Assembly: GCF_010672455.1 (NCBI RefSeq)
Contig: NZ_JAAHGO010000007.1
Span: 133,706-173,606, forward strand
Direction: 5' to 3'
Length of the DNA: 39,901 nt
Source of the DNA: Okeania sp. SIO2C9
GTDB taxonomy: Bacteria > Cyanobacteriota > Cyanobacteriia > Cyanobacteriales > Microcoleaceae
In this document: positions 7,704 through 16,802 of the stretch, piece by piece
How positions within the stretch are numbered: the stretch's first letter is position 1
Layout of the letters: every line of letters begins with the position of its first letter
The notes under the pieces: generated by a model
The model's database searches: none
Told to the model about the DNA's origin: nothing
What the model saw: the letters and a program-made list of their open reading frames with translations, nothing else
Position numbers and translations under genes: made by a program

Positions 7704-10643
7704 ATGTTAAAATTTCTAGTAGATAATCTCATAAAAAGGGGGGGACGTTTCTGGAGACGACAAGGTTCTAATTATCTCCAAAGTATTTCCCGCAAAATTT
7801 CTCTCCGTAGTTTTTTAGTTATTTTCTTTGTGTTACAAATATCAGTAGTAATGTTACTACTGCAATGGGTAACAGTTTGGAATGGGTATCAGGCTTGTTA
7901 TAACTTAGCAGGAATTCTCCATGAAGAAATTATCAATAATGTTACTAACTTACTAGAAAGCTACCTGCGTCAACCTCTATTAATTAATCAGGTGAACCAC
8001 AATGCTGTGAAATTAGGTTTATTGGATTTATCCGATCTAGAAACAACAGGACGTTTTTTCCTCCAGCAAAGCCAGATATTTGATGTCAGCTATATTAATT
8101 TTGCCAATGAGGCGGGAGGATTTGTGGGTGCTGGGACAGCCAATAATAATATAAGTATTGATATTACAACTCGCTCCCATCCTCAAATCGTATATGAGTA
8201 TGCTGTTGACTCTGAAGGAAACTTGGGAGATGTTCGCAGCACTTATGCCTACGATTACAAAATAGAAGACTGGTATACTCAGCCGATTAAAGCAGGTAAA
8301 GCTATCTGGAGCGACATCTATGTCTGCGATGGAATAACCGATATCTTAGCAATTTCTGCAAGTTACCCCCTCTATGACGACAACCAAAAATTAATTGGTG
8401 TTTTGGGAGTAGATCAAGCGATTTCTGATATTTCCAATTTCCTACAGAAGTTACAAGTTAATAAATCTCAGGTAGTGATGATTATGGAACGTTCTGGAAT
8501 GTTGGTTGCTAGCTCCTCAAAATCACCTTCTTTTGAAGTGATAAATGGTAAAGCAAAACGGTTGGCAGCAGTTAATAGTCCTGACCCCCTGACTCAAGCA
8601 ACTGCTCGATCTTTGCAGCAACAGCTTGACAACATAGAGACAGTTGAGTCAGATCAACATTTTAATACGGAATTACTAGGCGAGCAATATTTTGTTCACG
8701 CTTCAAGTTGGGGAGAAAATTTAGGTTTGGACTGGCTGGTCGTTGTAGCTACACCGGAGTTTGCCTTAATGACAGGTGTCTATGCCAAGCTGAAAACCAT
8801 CGTCCCAGTTTCTTTAGTCGCATTCATACTAGCAATACAATTAGCCATTAAGATTTCGCGTTGGCTTACTGCTCCTATTCTCAGCGTTCATCAAGCATCT
8901 TTATCTGTTGCCTATGGAAACTTAGACCAGAAAGTGCCATTAAAAAGTATTGCCTCTTGGCTACCAAATATTCGTGAGCTAGACGAATTAGCGATCGCTT
9001 TTAATCTGATGGCTGCTCAGTTAAAAGTTGCTTTTGAAGCATGGGCAGAAATGAATCAGGCCTTAGAAGAACAGGTAGAGGAACGCACTGTACAACTGCA
9101 AAGGAGTCGCAGACAGTTAATTTCCCACAATCAGGCACTGATTGAGCTGTCTAAAAATAAGGTATTAACTCAAGGAGATTTCTTGGCAGCTTGCCAAAAA
9201 ATTAATGAAGTCATATCGCAGACATTAGAAGTCAAACAGGTAGGTATTTGGCTGCTAGATGATGCTCACACTCTCATTCGATGTGTGGATTTTTACAGAA
9301 TTACTACAGACGAACATACTCAGGGATTAGAATTGCAGGTTGCTGACTATCCAGGCTACTTCCAAGCTTTAGAAAATAGTCGTGTACTGGTGATTGACAA
9401 CGTACATTCTGATACAAGAGTCAAAGATTTGCTTCCGGAATATCTGATGCCGTTTGGTATCACTTCCATGTTGGCTCCTTTGATTTATTCTGGCGGAAAA
9501 GTCATTGGAGTTATTTGCCTGGAGCATATTGGTACCCCTCGTACCTGGACTTTAGAAGAACAAAATTTTATTACTACTCTAGCAGATTTAGTAGCCTTAG
9601 CACTAGAAGCAAGTGAGCGAGTTGAAGCAGAGCGTGCTCATCAGTTAGCACAAAAAGCACTTCATCAGAGCGAAACCCGAAACCGGGCAATGTTAGAGGC
9701 AATTCCAGATTTAATTATGCGGGTGCGACGAGATGGCACTTGTTTGGATTTTATTCCTCCTGAAAGTCTAGATATGGTAGATTTTTCGCCTAATGATCAA
9801 CCTTTACCACCAAATTTATTAGAGCAGCAGTTTTACTATATCAATCAAGCAATACTCACAGACAAACTGCAAGTCTATGAACGACAAATTATCAGGTATG
9901 GTGAGGTACATTATGAAGAGCTCAGAATTGTCGGCAATGGAGAAGAGGAAGTGTTAATCATTGTGCGAGATATCACCGAACGAAAACAAGCTGAGGAACA
10001 AATAAAGCAATCTTTAGCAGAAAAAGAAGTACTACTGAAGGAGATTCACCATCGCGTTAAAAATAACCTTAATATTATCTCTAATTTATTAGATTTGCAA
10101 TCCTACTCAATTACTGATAAAATTCTGCTTCATCTATTTAATGATACTAAAAAACGTATCCAGACTATGGGATTAATTCACGAACAGCTTTATAAAGGTA
10201 ATAATTTAGGAAAGGTTGATTTTAGTGAATATATAAAACAGTTAGTTAATAACATTTTTTGTTCCTGTAAAAGCAACTATAACAGAGTAAATCCTATTGT
10301 CAAAGTTGATGCCATATTGCTCAATTTAGAAACAGCTGTTCCTTGTGGATTACTGATTAATGAACTTCTGATGAATGCTTTCAAACATGGTTTTCCTGAC
10401 CAAAGAGTAGGAAAGGTTCAGATTGCGATGTTCAAAGATGTCAATCAAAAATTAGTTTTAGAAGTATGTGATAATGGTATTGGAATACCTTCAACAGTTA
10501 ATTGGGAAACTTCTAACTCTCTGGGCCTAAAACTCGTCCGTCTTTTGGCGAAACAGTTAAACGGAACTATTACTTTTGATACTTCTAACGGTACATCTAT
10601 TAGCTTAATTTTCTCAGAGTTAAAGTACAAAAAACGGTTTTAA
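7704..10643 (+). CDS. Membrane sensor kinase: Cache-HAMP-GAF-PAS-HisKA_2-HATPase
   Basis: 979 residues. TM1 is about 34-58, then an extracellular dCache-like sensor (about 60-355; IWSDIYVCDGITDILAISA, YDDNQKLIGVLGVD), TM2 about 362-385, HAMP about 385-455 with a short coiled coil, GAF about 480-645, PAS about 650-765 (AIPDLIMRVRRDG, ending IIVRDITERK), then HisKA_2 with the HHRVKNNLN block; H782/H783 is the phospho-site pair. The ATPase has an N box (NELLMNAFKHG), G1 (CDNGIGIP) and G2 (SLGLKLVRLL). This LytS/PdtaS-like class phosphorylates a separate regulator; the obvious partner starts 33 bp downstream. The ligand is unknown; dCache domains often bind amino acids or other small molecules. 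AAAGGGAG precedes the ATG. Confidence 0.93.
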   Translation: MLKFLVDNLIKRGGRFWRRQGSNYLQSISRKISLRSFLVIFFVLQISVVMLLLQWVTVWNGYQACYNLAGILHEEIINNVTNLLESYLRQPLLINQVNHNAVKLGLLDLSDLETTGRFFLQQSQIFDVSYINFANEAGGFVGAGTANNNISIDITTRSHPQIVYEYAVDSEGNLGDVRSTYAYDYKIEDWYTQPIKAGKAIWSDIYVCDGITDILAISASYPLYDDNQKLIGVLGVDQAISDISNFLQKLQVNKSQVVMIMERSGMLVASSSKSPSFEVINGKAKRLAAVNSPDPLTQATARSLQQQLDNIETVESDQHFNTELLGEQYFVHASSWGENLGLDWLVVVATPEFALMTGVYAKLKTIVPVSLVAFILAIQLAIKISRWLTAPILSVHQASLSVAYGNLDQKVPLKSIASWLPNIRELDELAIAFNLMAAQLKVAFEAWAEMNQALEEQVEERTVQLQRSRRQLISHNQALIELSKNKVLTQGDFLAACQKINEVISQTLEVKQVGIWLLDDAHTLIRCVDFYRITTDEHTQGLELQVADYPGYFQALENSRVLVIDNVHSDTRVKDLLPEYLMPFGITSMLAPLIYSGGKVIGVICLEHIGTPRTWTLEEQNFITTLADLVALALEASERVEAERAHQLAQKALHQSETRNRAMLEAIPDLIMRVRRDGTCLDFIPPESLDMVDFSPNDQPLPPNLLEQQFYYINQAILTDKLQVYERQIIRYGEVHYEELRIVGNGEEEVLIIVRDITERKQAEEQIKQSLAEKEVLLKEIHHRVKNNLNIISNLLDLQSYSITDKILLHLFNDTKKRIQTMGLIHEQLYKGNNLGKVDFSEYIKQLVNNIFCSCKSNYNRVNPIVKVDAILLNLETAVPCGLLINELLMNAFKHGFPDQRVGKVQIAMFKDVNQKLVLEVCDNGIGIPSTVNWETSNSLGLKLVRLLAKQLNGTITFDTSNGTSISLIFSELKYKKRF

Positions 10644-10676
10644 AATGTCAATTATATTATCTTTGGAGGTATTACA

Positions 10677-12494
10677 ATGAAAATCCCTACCCATTCTGCA
10701 AGAAATAATCAAGTTAACTACAGTGCAACTACTAAAATTCTGATTGTTGAAGATGAATTAATTGTGGCGGAAAACCTCAGGATGGTTTTACAAAAACTAG
10801 GCTATGAAATTGTCGGGGTTATTCACTCTGGAGAAGAAGTAATACAACAAGTTGCGACAAAAAATCCAGATTTGATACTCATGGATATCATGCTTCAAGG
10901 CGAGATTGACGGAATTACAGCAGCAGAAAAAATCTATCAACAATTCCAGTATCCAGTAATTTTTACAACAGCTTATGCTGATGATGATACCATTGAACGA
11001 GCAAAACAGACAAACCCCTATGGTTATTTAATCAAACCTTTTCAAATCATAGACTTAAAAACTACTATAGAGATTACCTTGCAACAGCACCAGTCAGTTG
11101 TTGCTGCTAAAGCAGAATATACTGGAAAACTTGAAGATGCTTACCAAAAGTTAGAGCGTTTGCACAAGTATGATCCACTGACCAACCTACCCACTAGAAA
11201 AGTTTTGCAAAGTATGTTTGAAGAGATAGTAAATAGATTTTCACTTCCCATAGTAAACAATTCTTCTCATTTCCAGCAATCTCTTTACATACCAGTATTT
11301 TGTCTGAGTCTTGATCGCTTCTATAGAACCTACCAATACATGGATCGTCAAGAAACAGACTATCTACTGCAAACTGTAGCCAAGCGAATTGTTGAGGTAG
11401 TAGGAAAAAATAATGTTGTTGCCCGTACAGATATCAATGAGTTTACCCTGATTTTGGAGCCTGTTGAGTACTTGGGTCAAGCTAGCGAAGTTGCTGACTC
11501 TGTATTAACAGCAATCGCCAATCCCTATATTATTGGAGAGCGAGAAGTTTTCCTCACAGCAAGTCTTGGTGGAGCGCTCTATCCTCGTGACAGCAACAGT
11601 TTTCTCTCTTTATTACAAGATTGTCATTTAGTAATGCAAAAAGCCCAAGAGCAAGGAGGTAACCGTCATCAATTCCATAGCTCACAGGGTAAAACCCGCA
11701 ATACTAACTGGTTAGCTCTAGAAACAGATTTGCACTATGCGATAGAGCGCGAACAACTTCAGCTTTATTATCAACCAAAAATAGACCTAAAAACAGGTAA
11801 AATTTCTGGTGCTGAAGCTCTTTTGCGTTGGCAGCACCCACAGTCAGGTTTCATATCTCCAGCAGAATTCATTCCTCTAGCAGAAGCTACTGGTTTGATT
11901 GAAACTATTGGAGAATGGGTATTAGAAAATGCCTGCCAACAACTCCAAGTATGGCAAAAAGATGAGCTGCTCAAAGACTTTAAAGTGGCTGTTAACATTT
12001 CAACTTATCAACTTCGACAGCCTCAGTTACAGCATAAGTTTTCCAAAATATTACTAAATCACCAACTCAGTGCTAATTTTATAGAGTTGGAGTTGACTGA
12101 AAGTGCTCTGGTGGAAGATATCGATCTAGCCCAGCAACAGTTAGAGGCTTTCAAAAGTCTAGGACTGAATCTAGCGATCGATGACTTTGGCACTGGCTAT
12201 TCGTCTCTGAGTTATCTCTATCGATTTCCTTTTGATACTCTCAAGCTCGACCGCTCGTTTTTATCCAATATTCACAAGCATTCTAAGAACAGAGCTATTG
12301 TAATTGCAATGATTCAGATGGCACGTCAACTAGATCTTACTGTTGTAGCTGAAGGAGTGGAGACTGAAGATGAACTAGCATTCTTGCAAAAACACCATTG
12401 TGATATGATTCAGGGTTATCTTTTTAGTCCCCCTATTTCTGCACAGGCATTTTCTGACTTAGTACATCAGGGAAAAATTTGGCCAATTATATAG
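10677..12494 (+). CDS. Response regulator with degenerate GGDEF and intact EAL domain
   Basis: 605 residues. Receiver about 20-140: acidic pocket E25/D26, phospho-acceptor D70 (LILMDIML), conserved K120. GGDEF-like domain about 160-335 reads DINEF at 252-256 in place of GGDEF, so cyclase activity is very unlikely. EAL domain about 345-600 keeps the c-di-GMP phosphodiesterase set: E380 (EALLRW), N440, E475 (ELTES), D502/D503 (IDDFGTGYSS), K523, E559 and Q579. It probably lowers c-di-GMP when phosphorylated by the kinase encoded just upstream, and so may act on motility or attachment. A GGAGG ribosome site lies before the ATG. Whether the dead GGDEF domain binds GTP as an allosteric site cannot be told. 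Confidence 0.93.
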   Translation: MKIPTHSARNNQVNYSATTKILIVEDELIVAENLRMVLQKLGYEIVGVIHSGEEVIQQVATKNPDLILMDIMLQGEIDGITAAEKIYQQFQYPVIFTTAYADDDTIERAKQTNPYGYLIKPFQIIDLKTTIEITLQQHQSVVAAKAEYTGKLEDAYQKLERLHKYDPLTNLPTRKVLQSMFEEIVNRFSLPIVNNSSHFQQSLYIPVFCLSLDRFYRTYQYMDRQETDYLLQTVAKRIVEVVGKNNVVARTDINEFTLILEPVEYLGQASEVADSVLTAIANPYIIGEREVFLTASLGGALYPRDSNSFLSLLQDCHLVMQKAQEQGGNRHQFHSSQGKTRNTNWLALETDLHYAIEREQLQLYYQPKIDLKTGKISGAEALLRWQHPQSGFISPAEFIPLAEATGLIETIGEWVLENACQQLQVWQKDELLKDFKVAVNISTYQLRQPQLQHKFSKILLNHQLSANFIELELTESALVEDIDLAQQQLEAFKSLGLNLAIDDFGTGYSSLSYLYRFPFDTLKLDRSFLSNIHKHSKNRAIVIAMIQMARQLDLTVVAEGVETEDELAFLQKHHCDMIQGYLFSPPISAQAFSDLVHQGKIWPII

Positions 12495-12587
12495 CAGAAG
12501 GAAGAACGAAGAAGGAAAAATCTGTTGTCTGAGTTTTAATGTTGGTAGTCCTGCGGAGCGTAATGGTATACAGCAAAAAGAAATACC

Positions 12588-12620
12588 TGGCACGGGAGCA
12601 AGACGCTCCCACTGCCGTGC
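12588..12620. repeat. GC-rich hairpin
   Basis: GGCACGGGAGC...GCTCCCACTGCCGTGCC folds into a strong interrupted stem (GGCACGG/CCGTGCC outside, GGGAGC/GCTCCC inside). It lies about 95 bp after the EAL gene stop but has no T-run, so it is a dispersed palindrome rather than a clear intrinsic terminator. Confidence 0.6.
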
Positions 12621-12724
12621 CTTGTAACAAACATTGCCGGACAATGCACCACCACCAAAATGTTATTCTATCGATCTCGAAGGAATATCCGAAATTTCTG
12701 CTAGCTCCAGTGTTCCCCGTTGAA

Positions 12725-12843
12725 TTTACCGAATAATTAAGGTTTAAAGCCTCTCCTTTAAAGGAGAAAAAGAAAAAATTTTCCTTTTAGTCAATTCTCT
12801 TCTTTTCCAGGAGAGGTAATTATTAATTATTAATTATTAATTG
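12725..12843 (+). repeat. Dispersed repeat R1, copy 2 (short form)
   Basis: Same left block as 4301 (TTACCGAATAATTAAGGTTT) and the same CTCCTTTAAAGGAG palindrome, AGAAAAAATTTTCC block and terminal (TTAATTA)n heptamer run, but it lacks the roughly 110-bp variable middle. Confidence 0.75.
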
Positions 12844-12932
12844 TTGAAACCTACCACCTAAGAACTTTATTATAACAAATCAAACGGACATGATATAACT
12901 ACAGCTTGTCAATCTTCAATGCGATCGCACAC

Positions 12933-13814
12933 TTAACCTTTTTCTGCATTTTTCTCTAAAAACTCAATTATCTTGCCAGAAACATCTACTCCTGTAGCTG
13001 CTTCTATTCCTTCTAGACCGGGAGAAGAATTCACCTCCATCACCACAGGGCCATGATTAGAGCGTAATAAATCTACCCCAGCAACTCTCAACCCCATTGC
13101 TTTAGCTGAACGGGTAGCAGTTGAACGTTCTTCAGGAGTTAATTTAATTTTTTCTGCTTTACCACCCCGGTGCAAGTTGGAGCGAAACTCACCCTCAGCT
13201 CCCTGTCTTTTCATAGATGCTATTACTTTATCTCCTACTACAAAACATCGCAAGTCTGCACCACCTGCTTCTTTAATAAATTCTTGAACTAAAATATTAG
13301 CATCCAAGCCACGAAAAGCTTCAATAACTGACTTAGCAGCTTGATAAGTTTCGGTTAAAACTACTCCGATTCCTTGAGTTCCTTCTAATAATTTAATTAC
13401 CAAAGGAGCACCTCCCACGGTATTAATTAAACCATCAATATCTTTAGTAGAATTAGCAAACCCAGTTACAGGTAATCCAATTCCATCTCTAGCTAATAAT
13501 TGCAAACAATGTAATTTATCACGAGACCGAGAAATACCCTGAGAAGGATTTGTGGTAAAAACCCCCATCATTTCAAACTGTCTAACTACAGCCGTCCCAT
13601 AAAATGTTTTAGAAGCACCAATACGAGGAATTATAGCATCAAATCCTACCAACGGTTCACCTTTATAAATAACTTGAGGTTTCATCGAAGTAATATTCAT
13701 ATAACAGCGCAAGTAATCAATAACTTGCACTTTGTGACCTTTTTTTTCTCCGGCTTCTAGCAATTTTCTAGTTGAATAAAGAGTTGGTTCAGTGGATAAA
13801 ATAGCGATTTTCAT
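12933..13814 (-). CDS. rimK: RimK-type alpha-L-glutamate ligase (ATP-grasp)
   Basis: 293 residues, the usual RimK length. The N-terminal fold ([18 protein letters not shown]) is followed by the ATP-grasp core: [48 protein letters not shown] and the metal/ATP end [15 protein letters not shown]. RimK enzymes add glutamate residues to a protein or peptide C-terminus (ribosomal protein S6 in E. coli). Its first 26 bp overlap the upstream RimB-like gene, so the two are co-translated. The overlap and the known RimB-RimK pairing support a joint modification and trimming role; the cyanobacterial target is not visible here. Confidence 0.92.
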   Translation of the reverse strand: MKIAILSTEPTLYSTRKLLEAGEKKGHKVQVIDYLRCYMNITSMKPQVIYKGEPLVGFDAIIPRIGASKTFYGTAVVRQFEMMGVFTTNPSQGISRSRDKLHCLQLLARDGIGLPVTGFANSTKDIDGLINTVGGAPLVIKLLEGTQGIGVVLTETYQAAKSVIEAFRGLDANILVQEFIKEAGGADLRCFVVGDKVIASMKRQGAEGEFRSNLHRGGKAEKIKLTPEERSTATRSAKAMGLRVAGVDLLRSNHGPVVMEVNSSPGLEGIEAATGVDVSGKIIEFLEKNAEKG

Positions 13815-14295
13815 TTTGTTGTTTTCCTACCATTTTTTGCTCTTCTTTTTGACTATTTTTTGCATTTTTATCTAAATAAGATTTGCCTGGATTAATTAAG
13901 AAAAATCCCCGCACTGCTTGTCGTCCCAACAACATTCTAAAACCCATTAATTCACGATTAGTTAATGTTAACTCAACTTGCCATTTTTTTTGCATTAAAT
14001 TTACTTCTGTGAAAATAACAGGGCGTAATTCTGCTTGCCCGCTAGAACTACGAACATTACGTTCATCTATTAATTCTGCTTCAGCAATTACTGTTTGATT
14101 CGTATCTCGTTGTTGGGGATTAATTTTAAATTTTACTCTTGGTTTACCATCAATTTCAAAAGTCTCAATATCAAAAGCGTGTAAACTAGAGGTACGAGCG
14201 CCAGTATCGATTTTTGCCTTGATTTTAGTAATGCCAATTTCGGGTAATGCTATCCATTCCCGCCAGCCAATAATTGGTAATTCTTGATGTTTCAT
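13789..14295 (-). CDS. RimB-like retropepsin-fold protease ('ATP-dependent zinc protease' family)
   Basis: 168 residues. It carries the aspartic protease signature [13 protein letters not shown] (catalytic-type D30 in DTGA) and a downstream [10 protein letters not shown] block, matching Pfam Zn_protease (PF05618). The family name is historical; the fold is retropepsin-like, and in other bacteria RimB trims the poly-glutamate tail that RimK adds. The C-terminal tail after about residue 140 is short, charged and poorly conserved-looking. It is first of a two-gene unit that overlaps rimK by 26 bp. Confidence 0.87.
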   Translation of the reverse strand: MKHQELPIIGWREWIALPEIGITKIKAKIDTGARTSSLHAFDIETFEIDGKPRVKFKINPQQRDTNQTVIAEAELIDERNVRSSSGQAELRPVIFTEVNLMQKKWQVELTLTNRELMGFRMLLGRQAVRGFFLINPGKSYLDKNAKNSQKEEQKMVGKQQNENRYFIH

Positions 14296-14474
14296 TTTTA
14301 GTTTTAGGGAGTAGGGAGTAGGGAGTAGGGAAGATGGGGAGCAAGATAGGGAATAAGCAAAAAATATTTACCTTGTTAGTTGTACCACATTAATCACCGA
14401 ATCTACTGTAAGTAAGAAGGTTGTAAATTTTCCCCCATTTCCAGCTTTTAACTTTTGATTTTTGACTTTTAAAA

Positions 14475-14547
14475 TGGTGCGTTACGGCGTAATTTTAAGT
14501 TTTGAGGTACAACCACATTTACACGGTTGCGCCTAACGCACCCTACA
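14475..14547. repeat. Small inverted-repeat element R8 (GGTGCGTTA)
   Basis: GGTGCGTTACGGCG at the left pairs with GCGCCTAACGCACC at the right. A related element with the ends swapped in orientation is at 16127-16193. GGGAGTA heptamers (about 14308-14328) lie nearby. Confidence 0.65.
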
Positions 14548-14600
14548 CACTATCTACACTACAGTACCCAAAAATTTAGGGAGCAAGATGCTCCCACTAC

Positions 14601-14635
14601 TTTTAACTTTTAACTTTTAACTTTTAACTTTTGAC
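14601..14635. repeat. Heptanucleotide run (TTTTAAC)n supplying the gcvT stop codon
   Basis: Four TTTTAAC units and one TTTTGAC unit. The gcvT stop (TAA, 14610-14612 on the minus strand) lies inside the run, so the last residues of GcvT (KVKS) are encoded by it. Confidence 0.9.
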
Positions 14636-15743
14636 TTTTATAAAAGGGTCGCTTAACAACAATAGCTGCATAATTTTTACCCCTAACTTCTACTTCCAAT
14701 TTTTGACCTACCTTAGCTAATTTTTTTGGTACATAAGCTAAAGCGATCGCTTTCCCTAAAGTTGGAGACTTAGTACCGCTGGTAACTTCCCCCACCACTT
14801 TGCCATCACTGACAACAGGATAACCATGACGAGCAATAGAGCGATCGAGCATTTCCAAACCTACCAACCGTTTTGATACTCCTTCCACCTTCTGTTTTTC
14901 CAAGACCTGACGACCAATAAATTCTCCCTTTTTATCTAGATGAACTAACCAACTTAAACCCGCTTCTAGAGGAGTAGTCTTAGTATCAATATCTTGACCA
15001 TAAAGAGCCATCGCAGCTTCTAAACGTAGAGTATCTCTTGCTCCCAAACCGCAGGGAGTAACGCCAGCATCCAACAAACTACGCCATAACTCCACACCCA
15101 CAGACGGGTCAACCATAATTTCAAACCCATCTTCCCCAGTATAGCCAGTTCTGGCAATAAAACCAGGTTGTTCTAATACAGTAATATCTGAATGCCCGAA
15201 AAATCCAATTGATGCCAAATTTTCCTTGACAAATTGCTGCACATAAGATTCTGCTTCCGGACCTTGGACAGCTAATAACACTTTTTCCTCAGAAATATCT
15301 TGAAATTTAACACCACTATTTTCTAGATTACTTAAGATCCAGGCTTTATCATTAGCTTTAGTGGCAGCATTAACAATCATAAAACCCCGTGCTTCGTTGG
15401 TAAGGGGGTCATCACTTTGACGATAGAAAATGAAGTCATCAATAATACCTCCCTGGGGGTTTAATAAGACAGTATATTGAGCTTTACCAGGTTCTAAGCT
15501 ACTCAAGTCGGAAGGTACTAAAAGTTGAATTTTTTCGATTAAGTCGTGGCCTTGAGCGATAAACTTGCCCATGTGGGAAATGTCGAACATTCCTGCTTTT
15601 GTGCGTACTGCCTCATGTTCGGTGCTGATGCTGGTGTATTGTACTGGCATTTCCCAGCCAGAAAATTCTACCATTCTGGCCTTGAGTTCTGCTGCTAAGT
15701 CGTATAGAGGTGTGCGAGAAAGAGATTGTGTTGATTTGGCCAC
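14610..15743 (-). CDS. gcvT: Glycine cleavage system T protein (aminomethyltransferase)
   Basis: 377 residues, normal for GcvT. It transfers the methylene group from the aminomethyl-lipoyl H protein to tetrahydrofolate, releasing ammonia. Family landmarks: SGWEMPVQYTSISTEHEAVR, MFDISHMGKF (folate site), LLNPQGGIIDDFIFYR, ARTGYTGEDGFEIM, GLGARDTLRLEAAMALYGQDID and the C-terminal barrel SRIARHGYPV-like DRSIARHGYPV. It matters in cyanobacteria for photorespiratory glycine. gcvH and gcvP are not adjacent, and no glycine riboswitch was recognised in the 100 bp before the ATG. The extreme C-terminus is supplied by a heptamer repeat. Confidence 0.95.
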   Translation of the reverse strand: MAKSTQSLSRTPLYDLAAELKARMVEFSGWEMPVQYTSISTEHEAVRTKAGMFDISHMGKFIAQGHDLIEKIQLLVPSDLSSLEPGKAQYTVLLNPQGGIIDDFIFYRQSDDPLTNEARGFMIVNAATKANDKAWILSNLENSGVKFQDISEEKVLLAVQGPEAESYVQQFVKENLASIGFFGHSDITVLEQPGFIARTGYTGEDGFEIMVDPSVGVELWRSLLDAGVTPCGLGARDTLRLEAAMALYGQDIDTKTTPLEAGLSWLVHLDKKGEFIGRQVLEKQKVEGVSKRLVGLEMLDRSIARHGYPVVSDGKVVGEVTSGTKSPTLGKAIALAYVPKKLAKVGQKLEVEVRGKNYAAIVVKRPFYKSQKLKVKS

Positions 15744-15890
15744 TGGTATGTCCCTTATTTGTAATAGACTTTATTGATTTTAGGACATTGTGGGTATTTA
15801 CAGGAGTCAGGAGTTAAGAGGGAGTAGCGATCGCTCTGCTGTCTTATTGTTGTAGTGCGAGCATCTTGCCCGCCACAGATTAATTTAGTA

Positions 15891-16003
15891 GACCGTTTCA
15901 TCTAAAATATGGCATTAGTTTTTGGAGCTAAATTCTTGCTATAGGTAGATCGCAGCATTTTCCTAAAGCAACATTAAGCAACATTTAAGATGAAACAGTC
16001 CAG
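15891..16003. mobile_element. 113-bp MITE, family D (TA-flanked)
   Basis: Left end GACCGTTTCATCTAAAAT and right end ATTTAAGATGAAACAGTCCAG are inverted repeats with TA on each side. No coding capacity. Confidence 0.75.
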
Positions 16004-16005
16004 TA

Positions 16006-16193
16006 GTGGACTGACACAGCTAAAACTGTGCAATAGATTTTTGTTTCTAGGTGTCTTTTTCTCCCGACCCTTCCCACCCTTCCCACACTCCCTATCTAAT
16101 GCACCATTTTAGATGAAACGGTCAAGTAGGGTGCGTTAGACAACTACAATCATTCGCTGTGAGAAGAATTTAACAATCTGTCGTAACGCACCA
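16006..16193. mobile_element. Mosaic of small-element ends
   Basis: Directly after the shared TA, GTGGACTGACACAGCTAAAA matches the left end of the 33173-33304 element. At 16105-16125 TTTTAGATGAAACGGTCAAG matches the right end of family D. The R8-type pair GGGTGCGTTAGACA ... TGTCGTAACGCACC then follows (16127-16193). This looks like repeated insertion and recombination at one site. Confidence 0.6.
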
Positions 16194-16246
16194 TAAGCAC
16201 AATTGCCAAATATGAAGGTTATCTCCTCATACTCCCCTCCTTGTGG

Positions 16247-16252
16247 TATAAT
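16247..16252 (+). promoter_or_regulatory. Possible -10 box TATAAT
   Basis: A perfect TATAAT in GGTATAATTTATG. It lies 19 nt before the ATG of the 28-codon frame at 16271 and could drive that frame or the exported-protein gene at 16416. The matching -35 is weak. Confidence 0.35.
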
Positions 16253-16270
16253 TTATGTATTCTTTTGTGC

Positions 16271-16357
16271 ATGACCCGTGCCGGATTGAATGTTTCTGCC
16301 ATAGTTATTATTGTTGCGGCCGTTGTCCGCACCGTGCTAAAATTAATCTTGATGTAA
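16271..16357 (+). CDS. Possible 28-residue single-span membrane peptide
   Basis: ATG to TAA frame with an N-terminal basic residue, a hydrophobic core rich in V, I and A (SAIVIIVAAVV) and an R/K near the end. It is more GC-rich than its surroundings and sits just after a good -10 box. There is no Shine-Dalgarno site, and it matches none of the photosystem or cytochrome b6f small subunits I could recall. It could equally be chance within repeat-derived DNA. Confidence 0.25.
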   Translation: MTRAGLNVSAIVIIVAAVVRTVLKLILM

Positions 16358-16415
16358 GTCTAAATGACTTCCATTGTTCTAGCTAAAATTGTCTAATTGA
16401 AGAAAGGTAGAAAAA

Positions 16416-16787
16416 GTGAGAAACAGTTATGTCAAATGTTCTCGAAGTATAGGTTCAGTTCTACTAATACTCATTCAGTTGTTCTTTATCCAATTCTGGA
16501 TTTTACCTGTTGAAGCTATAGCAGCACCTATTTACCACAGCATGGGGACGCTGGAGGTATGCTATGGTCCAAAACCTGGACAAAACGCACGTTCAGCAGA
16601 TAATTTTTCAAACAGGGACCCCCCTGACGGCTCATGGTTGAGATGGGTTGTTCATCATGCACCTGCAGGGCAGCCAACTTTCAACATTGATCATGACAAG
16701 AAGGAAGAAGACACTAGATGGTATACTGGTGTCAGGAACAACGACGAGTTTCCCGTCGATACTGAGAATGGAGATCCTGGAGGGTAA
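16416..16787 (+). CDS. Small exported protein, possibly truncated
   Basis: 123 residues from a GTG start preceded by GAAAGG. Residues 1-37 form a Sec signal peptide (basic start, LLILIQLFFIQFWIL core, cleavage likely after VEAIAA). The mature part is polar and rich in D, N, P and W, with one cysteine; I recognise no family. It stops at 16785-16787, less than 20 bp before the left end of the TnpB element, and protein-like frames resume beyond that element's right end (18042-18176). The gene may therefore be a 5' fragment. Function unknown. Confidence 0.6.
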   Translation: MRNSYVKCSRSIGSVLLILIQLFFIQFWILPVEAIAAPIYHSMGTLEVCYGPKPGQNARSADNFSNRDPPDGSWLRWVVHHAPAGQPTFNIDHDKKEEDTRWYTGVRNNDEFPVDTENGDPGG

Positions 16788-16802
16788 TTAACAGCTTGAC
16801 AT

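Noticed and set aside
4301-12843. CRISPR array suspected from repeated palindromic blocks
   Set aside because: Copies are far apart, have no regular spacers, and no cas genes are present.
15744-15890. Glycine riboswitch upstream of gcvT
   Set aside because: The conserved glycine-aptamer core was not found on the minus strand before the ATG.
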